Origin: Pseudomonadota bacterium
GTDB taxonomy: Bacteria > Pseudomonadota > Gammaproteobacteria > Pseudomonadales > Halieaceae
Reading direction: 5' to 3'
NCBI GenBank assembly: GCA_030591305.1
Contig: JAUVBI010000029.1
Span: 1-18,842, forward strand
DNA: 18,842 nucleotides
This document shows positions 1 through 8,962 of this stretch, piece by piece. The first letter of the stretch is position 1, and each line of letters opens with the position of its first letter. The position numbers and the translations under genes are program-made. The notes beneath the pieces are model-generated. The model saw only the letters and a list, made by a program, of their open reading frames with translations. It was not told the DNA's origin and did no database searches.

Positions 1-734
1 CTATTCGCCAGTTTCTGTTCCTGCTCAAGACGCCAGCGAAAGACACAGTCAAAAGAGGGAGCCTGTAACATCAGCCATTGGTCAACTCGCCGGTAAAGGG
101 GTAAAAACTGCTGCTCAATTACATTGTTTACATAACAACGCCAGATGCCCTGCGGGTCTTCGCGCTCTTCAAGCACGTTGATAGGTAACTCTAATTGCTG
201 CTTACTTTCTGGCTTCACTCCCAGACACCAGCCCTCGAGAATGACAATATCCACCTCGCCTTTTTTAAGCGCCCAACTGGATTCTGGCAAGCGATCATCT
301 ATCGCCTTATTAAACCGTGGGATTTTGACGGCTGAATTGGTATCAGTACCAGCGCTCAAAAGTGCATCCAGCGTTTTATCGAGCAGAACCATATCGTGCG
401 TACCCGGCACCCCCCGTGTTGCAAGCAGCGGGTGCACGGCCCGCGACAGGCGAGCACGTTCATCCCGAGTGTAATAAAAATCGTCCAGGGAGAGTGCCAC
501 TGCAGACAGCTGATGATCGAATTGCAGCGAGGCCACCAGATAGTCACTTAGGGTAGATTTCCCGGACCCCTGGCAGCCATTGATGGCAACTAAAACGGGC
601 GCAGAAGCCCGCTTTCGATAGGCGGCTAGTTTGCCTGCGAGAGGGTTGAACCATTTTAATGCGGAAGACAGGTAGCTCTCATCCAGCTGCTGTGACAGCA
701 GGAATTGTCTGTGCCACTCCAATTCAACTGACAT
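1..734 (-). CDS. D-glycerate 3-kinase-like P-loop kinase (C-terminus cut off by window edge)
   Basis: A reading frame opens at the ATG at 734 and runs off the left edge after 244 codons. It has a Walker A P-loop GCQGSGKST at residues 53-61, then SLDDFY with D84/D85, RGVPGTHD (about 107-114), KIPRFNKA (about 137-144) and EGWCLG (about 167-172). This motif set matches the plant-type glycerate kinase (GLYK) and yeast Tda10 family of P-loop kinases, which phosphorylate D-glycerate to 3-phosphoglycerate using ATP. The protein is cytoplasmic, with no signal peptide. The start lies 14 bp after the aceF stop, so it probably belongs to the aceEF transcript; the Shine-Dalgarno sequence is weak. The family assignment is fairly sure, but the exact substrate is inferred, because related P-loop kinases of unproven substrate share these motifs. 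Confidence 0.85.
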   Translation of the reverse strand, partial: MSVELEWHRQFLLSQQLDESYLSSALKWFNPLAGKLAAYRKRASAPVLVAINGCQGSGKSTLSDYLVASLQFDHQLSAVALSLDDFYYTRDERARLSRAVHPLLATRGVPGTHDMVLLDKTLDALLSAGTDTNSAVKIPRFNKAIDDRLPESSWALKKGEVDIVILEGWCLGVKPESKQQLELPINVLEEREDPQGIWRCYVNNVIEQQFLPLYRRVDQWLMLQAPSFDCVFRWRLEQEQKLAN

Positions 735-748
735 TACTCAGGGCTTCA

Positions 749-2092
749 CTAAAGAACCAGTCGCCGAATATCTGACAACAATGCCACGTACTGGGTGAGA
801 AAACGCCCCGCATCACCGCCGTTGATTACTCGGTGGTCATAGGACAGAGCCAGTGGCAGCATTTTGCGCGGCTTGAATTTCTTGCCGCTCCACACCGGGC
901 GAATATCTGCTTTTGACACACCCAGAATACCCACTTCAGGTGCGTTAACGATAGGGGTGAAACCCCGGCCACCAATACCCCCCAGGCTGGAAATGGTAAA
1001 ACATCCACCACGCATTTCATCCGGGCGCAGCTTTCTATCCCGCGCTTTACCAGCCACTTCACTTACTTCCTCCGCCAGTTCCCACAGCGATTTTTTATCG
1101 ACGTCGCGAATAACCGGAACTAATAGACCTGCAGGCGTATCCACAGCCATGCCTATATGAATATATTCCTTGTAAACAAGACTCTGTCCGTCACCAGACA
1201 GTGAGGAACAAAATTTGGGGTTATCCCTCAATGCGACAGCGCAGGCTTTGAGGATAAAAGGCATGGGCGTAAGCTTGGTGCCACGCCTCTCGGCCTCGGC
1301 CTTCAAGTCATTCCTGAATACTTCCAACTCCGTAATATCGGCATCATCGAACTGGGTGACATGTGGCACATTAAGCCAACTACGCTGCATATTGGCGGCG
1401 GTGAGCCTGGCCATCTTGCTCAGTGACACCTGTTCAACCTTGCCGAAGGCGGAGAAATCAACTTCGGGAACTGCAGGTATGCCCACCACCCCCCCGGTTG
1501 CAGTAACCGTTGACTCACCCTTCAGGGATTTCTGCACGAAGGCGTGCAAGTCCTCTTTCATAATCCGGCCGCGTGGACCGGTACCGGTGAGCACGCCCAT
1601 GTCGAGACCAAACTCCCGGGCCAGTTTCCGCACCGCGGGGCCCGCATGGGAAAATTTACCCTCCCCCGATGGCTTGTCGGTGGCTTTTTCCGGGGCGCCA
1701 ACTATGTCCGGCACCTTTGCTGTACGCTCCTGGGGGCTCACAGCTTCTACTGGTGCAATCACAAGCTCCGCAAGCGCTTCCTCAGGCAGCTCTTCAGCTG
1801 CTACATCTTGCGCTGGAGTATTCTCTTGCGCAGCCGCGGACTCTTCAACGTCGGCGAATATTTCCAGCACGGCTATAGGGGCACCCTCTGACAACTCCTG
1901 GCCTTCCTCGACCAGTAACTCGATCACGGTACCCGCCAGGGATGAGGGAATTTCCATGGAAGCCTTATCTGACTCCAGTACGATTAAACTCTGCTCAACC
2001 ACAACCTCGTCACCGACAGCAACCAACAGCTCAATAACCTCTGCACCTTCGGCACCACCTATATCGGGAACTACTACTTGCTGCTTCGCCAC
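749..2092 (-). CDS. aceF: pyruvate dehydrogenase E2, dihydrolipoamide acetyltransferase
   Basis: This is the E2 core of the pyruvate dehydrogenase complex. It accepts the acetyl group from E1 on lipoamide and transfers it to CoA. One lipoyl domain spans residues 1-80, with lipoylation site K43 in ESDKASMEIPS. An acidic, Ala/Pro-rich linker follows. The peripheral-subunit-binding domain is at about 148-186 (GPAVRKLAREFGLD...GPRGRIMKEDL). The catalytic domain is at about 215-447 with active-site SYDHRVINGGDAGRF (H420). The Asn in HRVIN, where E. coli has Asp, also occurs in Pseudomonas E2 as I recall, so it is not a defect. At 447 aa with a single lipoyl domain it is shorter than three-lipoyl E. 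coli E2. The start is GTG with AGGA six bases upstream, 10 bp after the aceE stop. The linker carries VPDIVGAPEKA (about 127-137), which resembles the beginning of a lipoyl domain. Confidence 0.97.
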   Translation of the reverse strand: MAKQQVVVPDIGGAEGAEVIELLVAVGDEVVVEQSLIVLESDKASMEIPSSLAGTVIELLVEEGQELSEGAPIAVLEIFADVEESAAAQENTPAQDVAAEELPEEALAELVIAPVEAVSPQERTAKVPDIVGAPEKATDKPSGEGKFSHAGPAVRKLAREFGLDMGVLTGTGPRGRIMKEDLHAFVQKSLKGESTVTATGGVVGIPAVPEVDFSAFGKVEQVSLSKMARLTAANMQRSWLNVPHVTQFDDADITELEVFRNDLKAEAERRGTKLTPMPFILKACAVALRDNPKFCSSLSGDGQSLVYKEYIHIGMAVDTPAGLLVPVIRDVDKKSLWELAEEVSEVAGKARDRKLRPDEMRGGCFTISSLGGIGGRGFTPIVNAPEVGILGVSKADIRPVWSGKKFKPRKMLPLALSYDHRVINGGDAGRFLTQYVALLSDIRRLVL

Positions 2093-2102
2093 GTGATTTC
2101 CT

Positions 2103-4748
2103 CTATACAGTTACAGGATCAATCTTATCCGCTGAAACGCCCAGTGTGCGCATCGCCTCGGTCACCACAGTCACCTCAATAGAACCTTCATCGGCAAGAG
2201 ATTTAAGCGCTGCAATTACAATGAACTCGCGGCTGACCTCGAAGAACTTGCGCAACTTGTGGCGGGTGTCACTGCGTCCATAGCCATCTGTCCCCAAAAC
2301 GGTATAACGGCCTGGGATAAACTCCCGCAATTGGTCTGCGTAAGATTTAATATAGTCTGTTGCGGCTATACAGGGGGCCGCATCCAATAGTTCTGATATA
2401 TAAGGTATTCTGGGCTCGCTCTCGGGGTGAAGCATATTCCACCTGGCGGCAGCTTTGCCTTCGCGTTGAAGCTCATTAATGCTGGTGAGGCTCCAGATAT
2501 TTGCCACCACAGCGTAGTCTTTTTCCAAAATAGCTGCAGCGGCCTCTACTTCACGCAGGATGGTTCCCGAACCCAGTAATTGCACCCGCAATTTATTCTT
2601 GCCTGCGGCGCGCTTGAGGCAATACATTCCCTTGATGATGCCCTCCTCTACGCCCTCGGGCATATCGGGCTGAACATAGTTTTCATTCATCGTGGTGATG
2701 TAATAAAACTTGTTCTCACCCTCTTCGAACATGCGGCGCAAACCATCCTGAATAATAACCGCGAGTTCATACGCATAGGTGGGGTCATAACTCACACAAT
2801 TGGGAATAGTGGCGGCCATAACATGACTGTGACCGTCCTGGTGTTGCAAACCCTCACCATTGAGCGTAGTTCTACCGGCGGTGGCGCCTATAAGAAAGCC
2901 CCTGGCCTGACTGTCACCCGCGGCCCAGGCCAGATCACCAATGCGCTGAAAGCCAAACATAGAGTAAAAGATATAAAAGGGAATCATAGGGTAGGCGTGG
3001 GTGCTATAGGATGTTGATGCCGCCAGCCAGGCACAGAAGGCACCGGCTTCGTTAATGCCCTCTTCCAGTATTTGTCCTTTTATGTCCTCTTTATAGAACA
3101 TCATTTGACCCGCGTCCTGAGGGGTATAGCGCTGTCCCACCGAGGAATAAATGCCGAGCTGGCGGAACATGCCCTCCATGCCGAAAGTGCGTGCCTCGTC
3201 CGGGATGATGGGGACGACGCGCTGGCCAATTTCCTTGTCTTTTACCAGGCTGGAGAGTATCCGCACGAAGGACATGGTCGTCGATATTTCGCGTTTGCCG
3301 CTGCCCTTGAGTTGGTTACCCATGGCGGAGAGAGACGGAACTGCGAGGCGCTCCATGGTCGAACGCCTGACTGGAATCTGCCCCCCCAGCGCCTTCCGCC
3401 TTTCATTCATATAGCGCATTTCAGGGCTATCGGGAGAGGGGCGGTAATAGGGCACATCTTTCAACTTGGAGTCGCTGATTGGGATGCCGAAGCGATCTCG
3501 AAATGCCTTCAGGCTCTCGATATCAAGCTTTTTGAGAGAGTGAGTTTCGTTGTTGGCCTCACCGGCCTCCCCCATACCATAGCCTTTTACAGTCATTGCC
3601 AGTATAACCGTGGGACGTTTGCGCTGTGCGACTGCTTTTGCGTAGGCGGCGTAAACCTTGTAGGGGTCATGACCACCGCGATTCAGGTACATAATATCGT
3701 CATCAGTCAGGCCTGAAACCAGTTCCAGTAACTCTGGGTATTTGCCGAAGAAATGCTCCCGTGTATAGGCGCCACCGTTGTATTTGTAGTTTTGCAACTC
3801 ACCGTCACACACCTCGTCCATACGCTGTTGCAGCAAGCCTGTTTGGTCTCTTTCCAGCAGCGAGTCCCATTTGCGGCCCCAGATGACCTTGATAACATCC
3901 CAACCCGCGCCCCGAAATACCCCTTCCAACTCCTGTATAATTTTGCCGTTGCCGCGCACAGGGCCGTCCAGGCGCTGCAAATTACAGTTCACCACAAAGG
4001 TCAGGTTTCCCAGATGCTCACGACCAGCGAGGGAAATGGCCCCCAGTGATTCGGGCTCGTCACACTCGCCATCGCCCATAAAGCACCACACATTGCGATC
4101 ACCATGATCCACAAGCCCGCGATTCTCCTGGTACTGCATAACCCTGGCCTGGTATATGGCCTGTATGGGGCCCAGCCCCATAGATACCGTGGGAAACTGC
4201 CAGTAGTCGGGCATCAACCAGGGGTGGGGATAGGAAGACAGGCCGTCGCCATCCACCTCACGACGAAAGTTGTCCAGTTGATCTTCTGAGATACGGCCCT
4301 CCAGGTAGGAGCGTGCGTACATGCCCGGCGCACTGTGGCCCTGGTAGAACACCAGGTCACCCTTGTGCCCGCCTTCTATGCCACGAAAAAAGTAATTGAA
4401 ACCAATATCGTAGAGGGTGGCGCTGGAGGAGAAGCTGGAAATATGCCCACCAAGCCCCTCATCGTTATCGTTCGCCCGCATCACCATTGCCAGAGCATTC
4501 CAGCGCACCAGCGAGCGGATTTTTCGCTCCATAAAGAGGTCCCCCGGCATGCTCTTTTCTTCCGTGGGGGAAATTGTATTGCGAAATGGGGAGGTAATGG
4601 CGGTAGGCAACCGCATGCCAGTTTCTACCGCGTGCTTGGCAAGCTCGGTTATCACAAAGGCTGCGCGCTCGGGGCCACCGTGCTTTAACACAGAATCCAG
4701 GGCGTCCAGCCATTCCCGCGTTTCTATGGGGTCGTTGTCTTCCATCAT
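2103..4748 (-). CDS. aceE: pyruvate dehydrogenase E1 component, homodimeric type
   Basis: This is the thiamine-diphosphate-dependent E1 that decarboxylates pyruvate and reductively acetylates the lipoyl group of AceF. From the ATG at 4748 it is 881 aa, the usual length for gammaproteobacterial AceE. The start MMEDNDPIETREWLDAL matches the family N-terminus. The ThDP-binding signature begins GDGECDEPESLG (about 225-236) and ends with NCNLQRLDGPV about 20 residues later. HSAPGMYARSYLEGR and the C-terminal GTDGYGRSDTR are also AceE hallmarks. A GTG at 4757 opens the frame three codons earlier but lies only two bases after AGGAG. The ATG at 4748, eleven bases after AGGAG, is the better start; the next ATG at 4745 is possible. 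It is the first gene of the aceE-aceF-kinase group, and a 206-bp untranslated region with an inverted repeat precedes it. Confidence 0.97.
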   Translation of the reverse strand: MMEDNDPIETREWLDALDSVLKHGGPERAAFVITELAKHAVETGMRLPTAITSPFRNTISPTEEKSMPGDLFMERKIRSLVRWNALAMVMRANDNDEGLGGHISSFSSSATLYDIGFNYFFRGIEGGHKGDLVFYQGHSAPGMYARSYLEGRISEDQLDNFRREVDGDGLSSYPHPWLMPDYWQFPTVSMGLGPIQAIYQARVMQYQENRGLVDHGDRNVWCFMGDGECDEPESLGAISLAGREHLGNLTFVVNCNLQRLDGPVRGNGKIIQELEGVFRGAGWDVIKVIWGRKWDSLLERDQTGLLQQRMDEVCDGELQNYKYNGGAYTREHFFGKYPELLELVSGLTDDDIMYLNRGGHDPYKVYAAYAKAVAQRKRPTVILAMTVKGYGMGEAGEANNETHSLKKLDIESLKAFRDRFGIPISDSKLKDVPYYRPSPDSPEMRYMNERRKALGGQIPVRRSTMERLAVPSLSAMGNQLKGSGKREISTTMSFVRILSSLVKDKEIGQRVVPIIPDEARTFGMEGMFRQLGIYSSVGQRYTPQDAGQMMFYKEDIKGQILEEGINEAGAFCAWLAASTSYSTHAYPMIPFYIFYSMFGFQRIGDLAWAAGDSQARGFLIGATAGRTTLNGEGLQHQDGHSHVMAATIPNCVSYDPTYAYELAVIIQDGLRRMFEEGENKFYYITTMNENYVQPDMPEGVEEGIIKGMYCLKRAAGKNKLRVQLLGSGTILREVEAAAAILEKDYAVVANIWSLTSINELQREGKAAARWNMLHPESEPRIPYISELLDAAPCIAATDYIKSYADQLREFIPGRYTVLGTDGYGRSDTRHKLRKFFEVSREFIVIAALKSLADEGSIEVTVVTEAMRTLGVSADKIDPVTV

Positions 4749-4795
4749 ACCGGGCACTTCTCCTGGTCAGTCGCCCACCGGTGGCAGCGGATAAA

Positions 4796-4835
4796 CTGGC
4801 CTTGTTAGTTTCATAATAGAATTAACAAAAGCCAG
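4796..4835 (-). repeat. imperfect inverted repeat in the aceE leader
   Basis: Left arm 4796-4807 (ctggccttgtta) pairs with right arm 4823-4835 (taacaaaagccag), giving an 11-bp stem interrupted by a small bulge around a 15-base loop. It lies 48 bases upstream of the aceE ATG and downstream of the best promoter candidate, so it would be in the aceEF mRNA leader. A separate 10-bp palindrome ccaccggtgg (4775-4784) sits just before the Shine-Dalgarno sequence. It does not match the PdhR operator pattern as I know it. A role as operator or mRNA hairpin is inferred only. Confidence 0.5.
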
Positions 4836-4845
4836 CAGTTTGAGA

Positions 4846-4873
4846 AGTATAGTCGAAATTATAGAAGTTTCCA
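4846..4873 (-). promoter_or_regulatory. candidate aceE promoter
   Basis: Read on the minus strand, TGGAAA (4868-4873) is followed after 16 bases by TATACT (4846-4851). A perfect TATAAT also occurs at 4858-4863 but lacks a good -35. Either would start the transcript about 90-105 bases before aceE. The matches are modest, and AT-rich intergenic DNA yields such motifs by chance. Confidence 0.28.
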
Positions 4874-4946
4874 CCCACATTTTTACTAACATCGGGATAA
4901 ACAGGCCAGCGATGAACTAGAAACAGATAAAGAGCACCTATATAGT

Positions 4947-4980
4947 TCTATATTGGAACCATATTATTCGACAATATAGA
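4947..4980 (-). repeat. AT-rich inverted repeat at the end of the M16 peptidase gene
   Basis: tctatattg (4947-4955) and caatataga (4972-4980) form a perfect 9-bp stem with a 16-base loop that contains the TAA stop (4964-4966). No U-run follows on the minus strand, so it is not a convincing intrinsic terminator. It may still stabilise the 3' end or limit read-through into aceE. Confidence 0.35.
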
Positions 4981-7819
4981 CATCGTGACCCTGTTTTACT
5001 GCGGCTGGCGAATCGTAGCGTTGGCCCTGCCCCTGTGGGAGTTCACCCCATTTTCCGGGCGCCACAAGCTGCAGGGAGTGCCTCTTCTCCAGGAACACTC
5101 GCTGGTAGTACGCCAGCCATGTGTCTAAGGTCAGATCGTCTACCGCAGCGGCCAGGGACGCTCTACCGTCAAATTTCTCCTGGTGCTTGGCAATAGACTG
5201 CCAATAGAATTCTGCGCGCTCCCAGATATTTTTATCCGGCCGAAGAATATCGCTCACCAGGGCCGTCTTGTGGCGCTCAAACTGATCATTGTCCAACTCG
5301 GACTCCACTGCCCGCATAAAGGTATCCATGGCAGAGGCCACTCCCGGCGCATCCGTGCCGGGTGACTGAACCAGTAATACCAGGGCGGGCACATCGCGCT
5401 GGGCCCAGGAAAAGGCACTGACAATATAGCCTAACTGCTGCTCTGTTCGCAGTTGTTGGAAAAAGCCCGACTTCATAATTTGCGCACTCAGGGCAGTTGC
5501 AGCCCGGTCTGCCCAGGAATTGCCGGCGCCCTGCAGGTACCAGGCAACAACAGAGTCATCATGAGGTACGTCGGCGGTCAACAGAAGTGATTCACCCGCC
5601 GCCAGTTTGAGAACTTCCAGCCTGGCAAGCTCAGGGGCAGGATCTTCGTTGGTGAGCAACGTGGCCACTTTGGCCGAAATATCCTGCGCAATGGCTTTGT
5701 CGTAGTTGCCGTAAATCATGATTTCTGCCTGAGCATCTCGCCAAAATGTCTCGGCATATACCTGCAACTCAGAAAGCCCGATACCCTCCAATGCAGTTAT
5801 CAGGGCGGCCTCTCCCCACTCACCGTATAGGAGCACCTCGCGCAGGTCATCGATAACCTGGCTACTGGGACGTTTAGCTACCGAGTTTTGCAGACCTCGA
5901 ATCATATCCTTGCGGATGTTATGGAAACGCTGCTCTTCAAACTGGGAGGCTCTGATAGTCTCCAGCAAACGATCCAGCAACAGAGCCTGCTTGTCATCGT
6001 AGCCACCAATACGCAGGCTGATACCCTGGGCATGCTTGTACAGGTTAAAACTCAACCCCGCCAGAAGCGCCGGATAGGCAAACTCATTCACCGAATCCCC
6101 TAGCAGCGCAGTGTATAAGACTGCTGCAGCGGTCTGGTTGGCGGTCTGGCCGACATGAGGTGAGCGGAAGTTTATATAGGAAGCCCCCTTGGGCACCCTG
6201 AACTCTTCGTCCTGCATAAACCAGACTTTTTGGCGGTCACTTTCAAATACCACGGTAGGTAGCGTGGGGTTATTGCCAGAGACTGTCCTGAGAGACACAT
6301 CCTGTGCGATAAATTCATTGGCCGCAGGCAGGTAAAACTCGTCCATTATCGCGTCAGTTTGCCAACCCGCGAGCGTCTCTTTAGCTATCGTATTACGTGA
6401 GTACGGTACCTGGTAATGCACCGAGGTCCGGTCGGTGGCTACACTCTCATCATCCAGTGTAATCAGAGAATTTTCCGGCACAATACTTGCCAGCAACCCA
6501 CTCAACATTTCCACATCGTAATCAGACATCAAATAGGGACCGCGCAGAACATCCTCGGCCCGATAGTAGTGCATTCCCTGGGCCAGGGCGCTGACGTAGT
6601 TCATGGGCTCCACATCCTCCTTAAACTGAAAACCCAGTGCCGCAAGCTGGGCTTGCTCATCGTAAAGACGCCTCTGGGGCCCCTCTTCTCGAACCATGTC
6701 CATATAGGCGTACAGCAACTGCAGTACGTGTGGATAGTTCTGCACGCCTTTTTCAGTCAGGGATATGTTGATGCTGAACAGGGCACCGCCACGCCACGCC
6801 AGGCCAGAGCCCGCTGACAGGCCCTCGGCCATGCCCTCTGTCTTTAATTGCGACAGTAAACTGCCACCGCCCTCATGACCCACCAGGTTTCCCAGGTAGG
6901 AGAGGGGCTTAACGTGGTAAGCGGCCCGATAGTCGGCGATAGGAAAAGAAACACTGAGTTGACGCAATGTGGCCTGGGGTTTCACCTGTACCAACAGGGG
7001 TAAACTATCTGCGGTAAACATCGGGGCTGTTATTACACTGTGCTCGAAAGATTTATTGGCCACCGCGGTAAACATGGGAACCACCAGTTCTTCCAACTCA
7101 TTTAAGGACTGGGAACCCAAAACCACCAATCGCATCACGTTGGCGGAGTAGTGTTTCTCATAGAAGGCCACCAGTTCATCACGCACCGCTGACCCCGGTC
7201 TGTCGGCCAGGCTCTGCAAGCTACCGACAGAAAACTGACTAAACGGATGCTCGGGGTTCATGACTTCCTGCAGCACATCCAGCCCTCTGCGACCGTCGCT
7301 TTTTAGCCCCATCTGATACTCGGCTTCAACGGCATTTTTCTCCCGCTCTACATACTGGCTATCAAACCTGGGGGCGATAAAAAACTGGGCAAAGCGGTCC
7401 AGTGCCTCTGGCAAAAAGGCCTCGTTGATATCAAAAAAATAATTGGTGTGCTCGAAGCTGGTGTAGGCGTTGCGCCGCCCCCCGTGCTCTGTCGTATATT
7501 GCTCATACTCCGCTGCATCGGGGTACTTATCTGTGCCCAGGAACAACATATGTTCCAGGAAATGCGCCAACCCTCCCCTGCCGGGAGGATTGTCGCCACT
7601 TCCCACCATGACATCCAGGGCCGCAGCTGCCTGCCGGGTATCGGGGTCAGAGATCAATAATACTTGCAGCTCATTTTCCAAAACCAGTAAGCGATACTGG
7701 TTTTCGTCATTGGGGCTTTGCGCTGGCGCCAGCCCGGAACCGGGAACCGTAGCACAGGCCACAACAATGACAGCGACAACCGCCATCAGCAGTGTCCGCT
7801 TCATAAATAACACAGGCAT
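4964..7819 (-). CDS. M16 (pitrilysin/insulinase-type) zinc metallopeptidase, predicted lipoprotein
   Basis: This is a 951-aa zinc peptidase of family M16, close in length to E. coli pitrilysin (962 aa). The N-terminus has basic residues, a hydrophobic stretch and a lipobox ending V-V-A-C with C22, so the mature protein is probably membrane-anchored and faces the periplasm. The inverted zinc motif is HFLEH (H86, E89, H90) and the third ligand is E167 in NAVEAEYQ, the spacing expected for M16. The C-terminal half carries the pitrilysin signature LRTEQQLGYIVSAF in the inactive partner domain. Such enzymes trim peptides and small proteins in an internal chamber. The start ATG at 7819 has GGAG six bases upstream; the internal ATG at 7804 lacks one. 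The gene follows the permease gene by 25 bp. The substrate is unknown. Confidence 0.93.
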   Translation of the reverse strand: MPVLFMKRTLLMAVVAVIVVACATVPGSGLAPAQSPNDENQYRLLVLENELQVLLISDPDTRQAAAALDVMVGSGDNPPGRGGLAHFLEHMLFLGTDKYPDAAEYEQYTTEHGGRRNAYTSFEHTNYFFDINEAFLPEALDRFAQFFIAPRFDSQYVEREKNAVEAEYQMGLKSDGRRGLDVLQEVMNPEHPFSQFSVGSLQSLADRPGSAVRDELVAFYEKHYSANVMRLVVLGSQSLNELEELVVPMFTAVANKSFEHSVITAPMFTADSLPLLVQVKPQATLRQLSVSFPIADYRAAYHVKPLSYLGNLVGHEGGGSLLSQLKTEGMAEGLSAGSGLAWRGGALFSINISLTEKGVQNYPHVLQLLYAYMDMVREEGPQRRLYDEQAQLAALGFQFKEDVEPMNYVSALAQGMHYYRAEDVLRGPYLMSDYDVEMLSGLLASIVPENSLITLDDESVATDRTSVHYQVPYSRNTIAKETLAGWQTDAIMDEFYLPAANEFIAQDVSLRTVSGNNPTLPTVVFESDRQKVWFMQDEEFRVPKGASYINFRSPHVGQTANQTAAAVLYTALLGDSVNEFAYPALLAGLSFNLYKHAQGISLRIGGYDDKQALLLDRLLETIRASQFEEQRFHNIRKDMIRGLQNSVAKRPSSQVIDDLREVLLYGEWGEAALITALEGIGLSELQVYAETFWRDAQAEIMIYGNYDKAIAQDISAKVATLLTNEDPAPELARLEVLKLAAGESLLLTADVPHDDSVVAWYLQGAGNSWADRAATALSAQIMKSGFFQQLRTEQQLGYIVSAFSWAQRDVPALVLLVQSPGTDAPGVASAMDTFMRAVESELDNDQFERHKTALVSDILRPDKNIWERAEFYWQSIAKHQEKFDGRASLAAAVDDLTLDTWLAYYQRVFLEKRHSLQLVAPGKWGELPQGQGQRYDSPAAVKQGHDVYIVE

Positions 7820-7834
7820 TGATTACTCCATTAA

Positions 7835-7859
7835 GTAGGTACTTCTAGGTAGGTACTTC
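7835..7859. repeat. 11-bp direct repeat at the permease stop / M16 start junction
   Basis: gtaggtacttc occurs at 7835-7845 and again at 7849-7859, three bases apart. The second copy encodes the last residues of the permease, and the first lies just upstream of the M16 gene's GGAG. It looks like a small local duplication that extended or shifted the end of the permease gene. Confidence 0.6.
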
Positions 7860-8921
7860 GGTCTCGCCGTCGGTGTGCGGCCTGGGCCAGGCATAGATAA
7901 TGGCTTTAAGCAGGGTAGCCAGGGGAATAGCAAAAAATACACCCCAAATACCCCAAATGCCACCAAAAAATAATACAGCCAAAATAATAGCCACCGGATG
8001 CAAGTTTACCGCCTCTGAAAACAACAGAGGCACTAACACATTGCCATCCAGAGCCTGGATAAGAGCATAGACAGCAAAGAGATAATAAAATTCACTGGTA
8101 AAGCCCCACTGGAAAAAAGCCACCATCACCACCGGAACGGTGACCATGGCCGCACCAATATAGGGGACAATCACCGACAGGCCTACCAGCAGGCCCAGCA
8201 ACGCGGCATAGTTAAGTCCCATCCAGGCAAAGCAAAAATAGCTGACCGTGCCCACGATAAGCATCTCCAGAACTTTGCCCCGGGCGTAGTTCGCCACCTG
8301 GGTATTCATCTCCCCCCAAATTCGGCGCAACAGCGGTCGCTCCTGGGGCAGAAAAGCTCCCAGCCACTCCAGAATTTTCTGTCTGTCCTTCAAAAAGAAA
8401 AAAACCAGGATGGGAATAAGAATCATATAAACCATAACGGCCAAGAGGCCGGGGATGGAGCTGAAGGAGTATGTCAGAAGTTTCTGGCCAGCTCCTGCCA
8501 ATTCTGTCTGAAGCAGGCTCAGAAGGTCATTCAACTGCTCCTGGCTAACAATATCGGGATATTGCCCCGGCAAAACGCTTAGCAATTCTGTACCCCGCTC
8601 CAACATACGGGGCATTTCGCCCGCAAGGGCAACCATCTGGCGCCAGGCAAGTGGCAATAACCCCAGCATAAAACCAAAAAATGCACCTATAAAGACAAGA
8701 AAGGAAAAGCTGAAGCCAAACCATTGCGGCAGACCGTGTCGTTGCAGCTGGCTTGCCATTCCCTGCATCAAATACGCCAGGACAATAGACGCAAGTATGG
8801 GTGCCATCACGTCGCCCAATGTCATCAGCAGGATAACTGACAACGTGAGCAGCACCAAAAGCAGAACAGCCTCTTCCTCAAACAGGTAGCGCTCGTACCA
8901 CTTCTTGAAGATATCCAACAT
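7845..8921 (-). CDS. AI-2E/PerM-family membrane transporter
   Basis: This is a 358-aa polytopic inner-membrane protein of the AI-2E transporter (PerM, YdiK, TqsA) family. Hydrophobic segments are visible at about 18-36, 39-52, 67-90, 157-178, 218-235, 238-270, 278-292 and 308-345. The soluble region between segments 3 and 4 is typical of the family. Family landmarks include PILVFFFLKDRQKI (about 170-183), GLSVIVPYIGA (247-257) and LDGNVLVPLLFS (291-302). The start ATG has GAGG six bases upstream. The gene lies 41 bp after tusA and 25 bp before the M16 gene, so the three probably share a transcript. The transported substrate cannot be deduced, since members have been linked to autoinducer-2 export, ions and other solutes. 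Confidence 0.92.
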   Translation of the reverse strand: MLDIFKKWYERYLFEEEAVLLLVLLTLSVILLMTLGDVMAPILASIVLAYLMQGMASQLQRHGLPQWFGFSFSFLVFIGAFFGFMLGLLPLAWRQMVALAGEMPRMLERGTELLSVLPGQYPDIVSQEQLNDLLSLLQTELAGAGQKLLTYSFSSIPGLLAVMVYMILIPILVFFFLKDRQKILEWLGAFLPQERPLLRRIWGEMNTQVANYARGKVLEMLIVGTVSYFCFAWMGLNYAALLGLLVGLSVIVPYIGAAMVTVPVVMVAFFQWGFTSEFYYLFAVYALIQALDGNVLVPLLFSEAVNLHPVAIILAVLFFGGIWGIWGVFFAIPLATLLKAIIYAWPRPHTDGETEVPT

Positions 8922-8962
8922 TTAAAACCTCGATTCCAGTGATCACACCTGGCGGAAGTGCC

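Noticed and set aside
1215..2096. Long plus-strand ORF of 293 codons opposite aceF
   Set aside because: It is a Ser/Thr/Ala-rich shadow of aceF with no ribosome site or domain; the minus-strand gene explains the open frame.
3072..3716. 214-codon plus-strand ORF inside aceE
   Set aside because: It is an antisense shadow of a strongly recognised gene, with no motif of its own.
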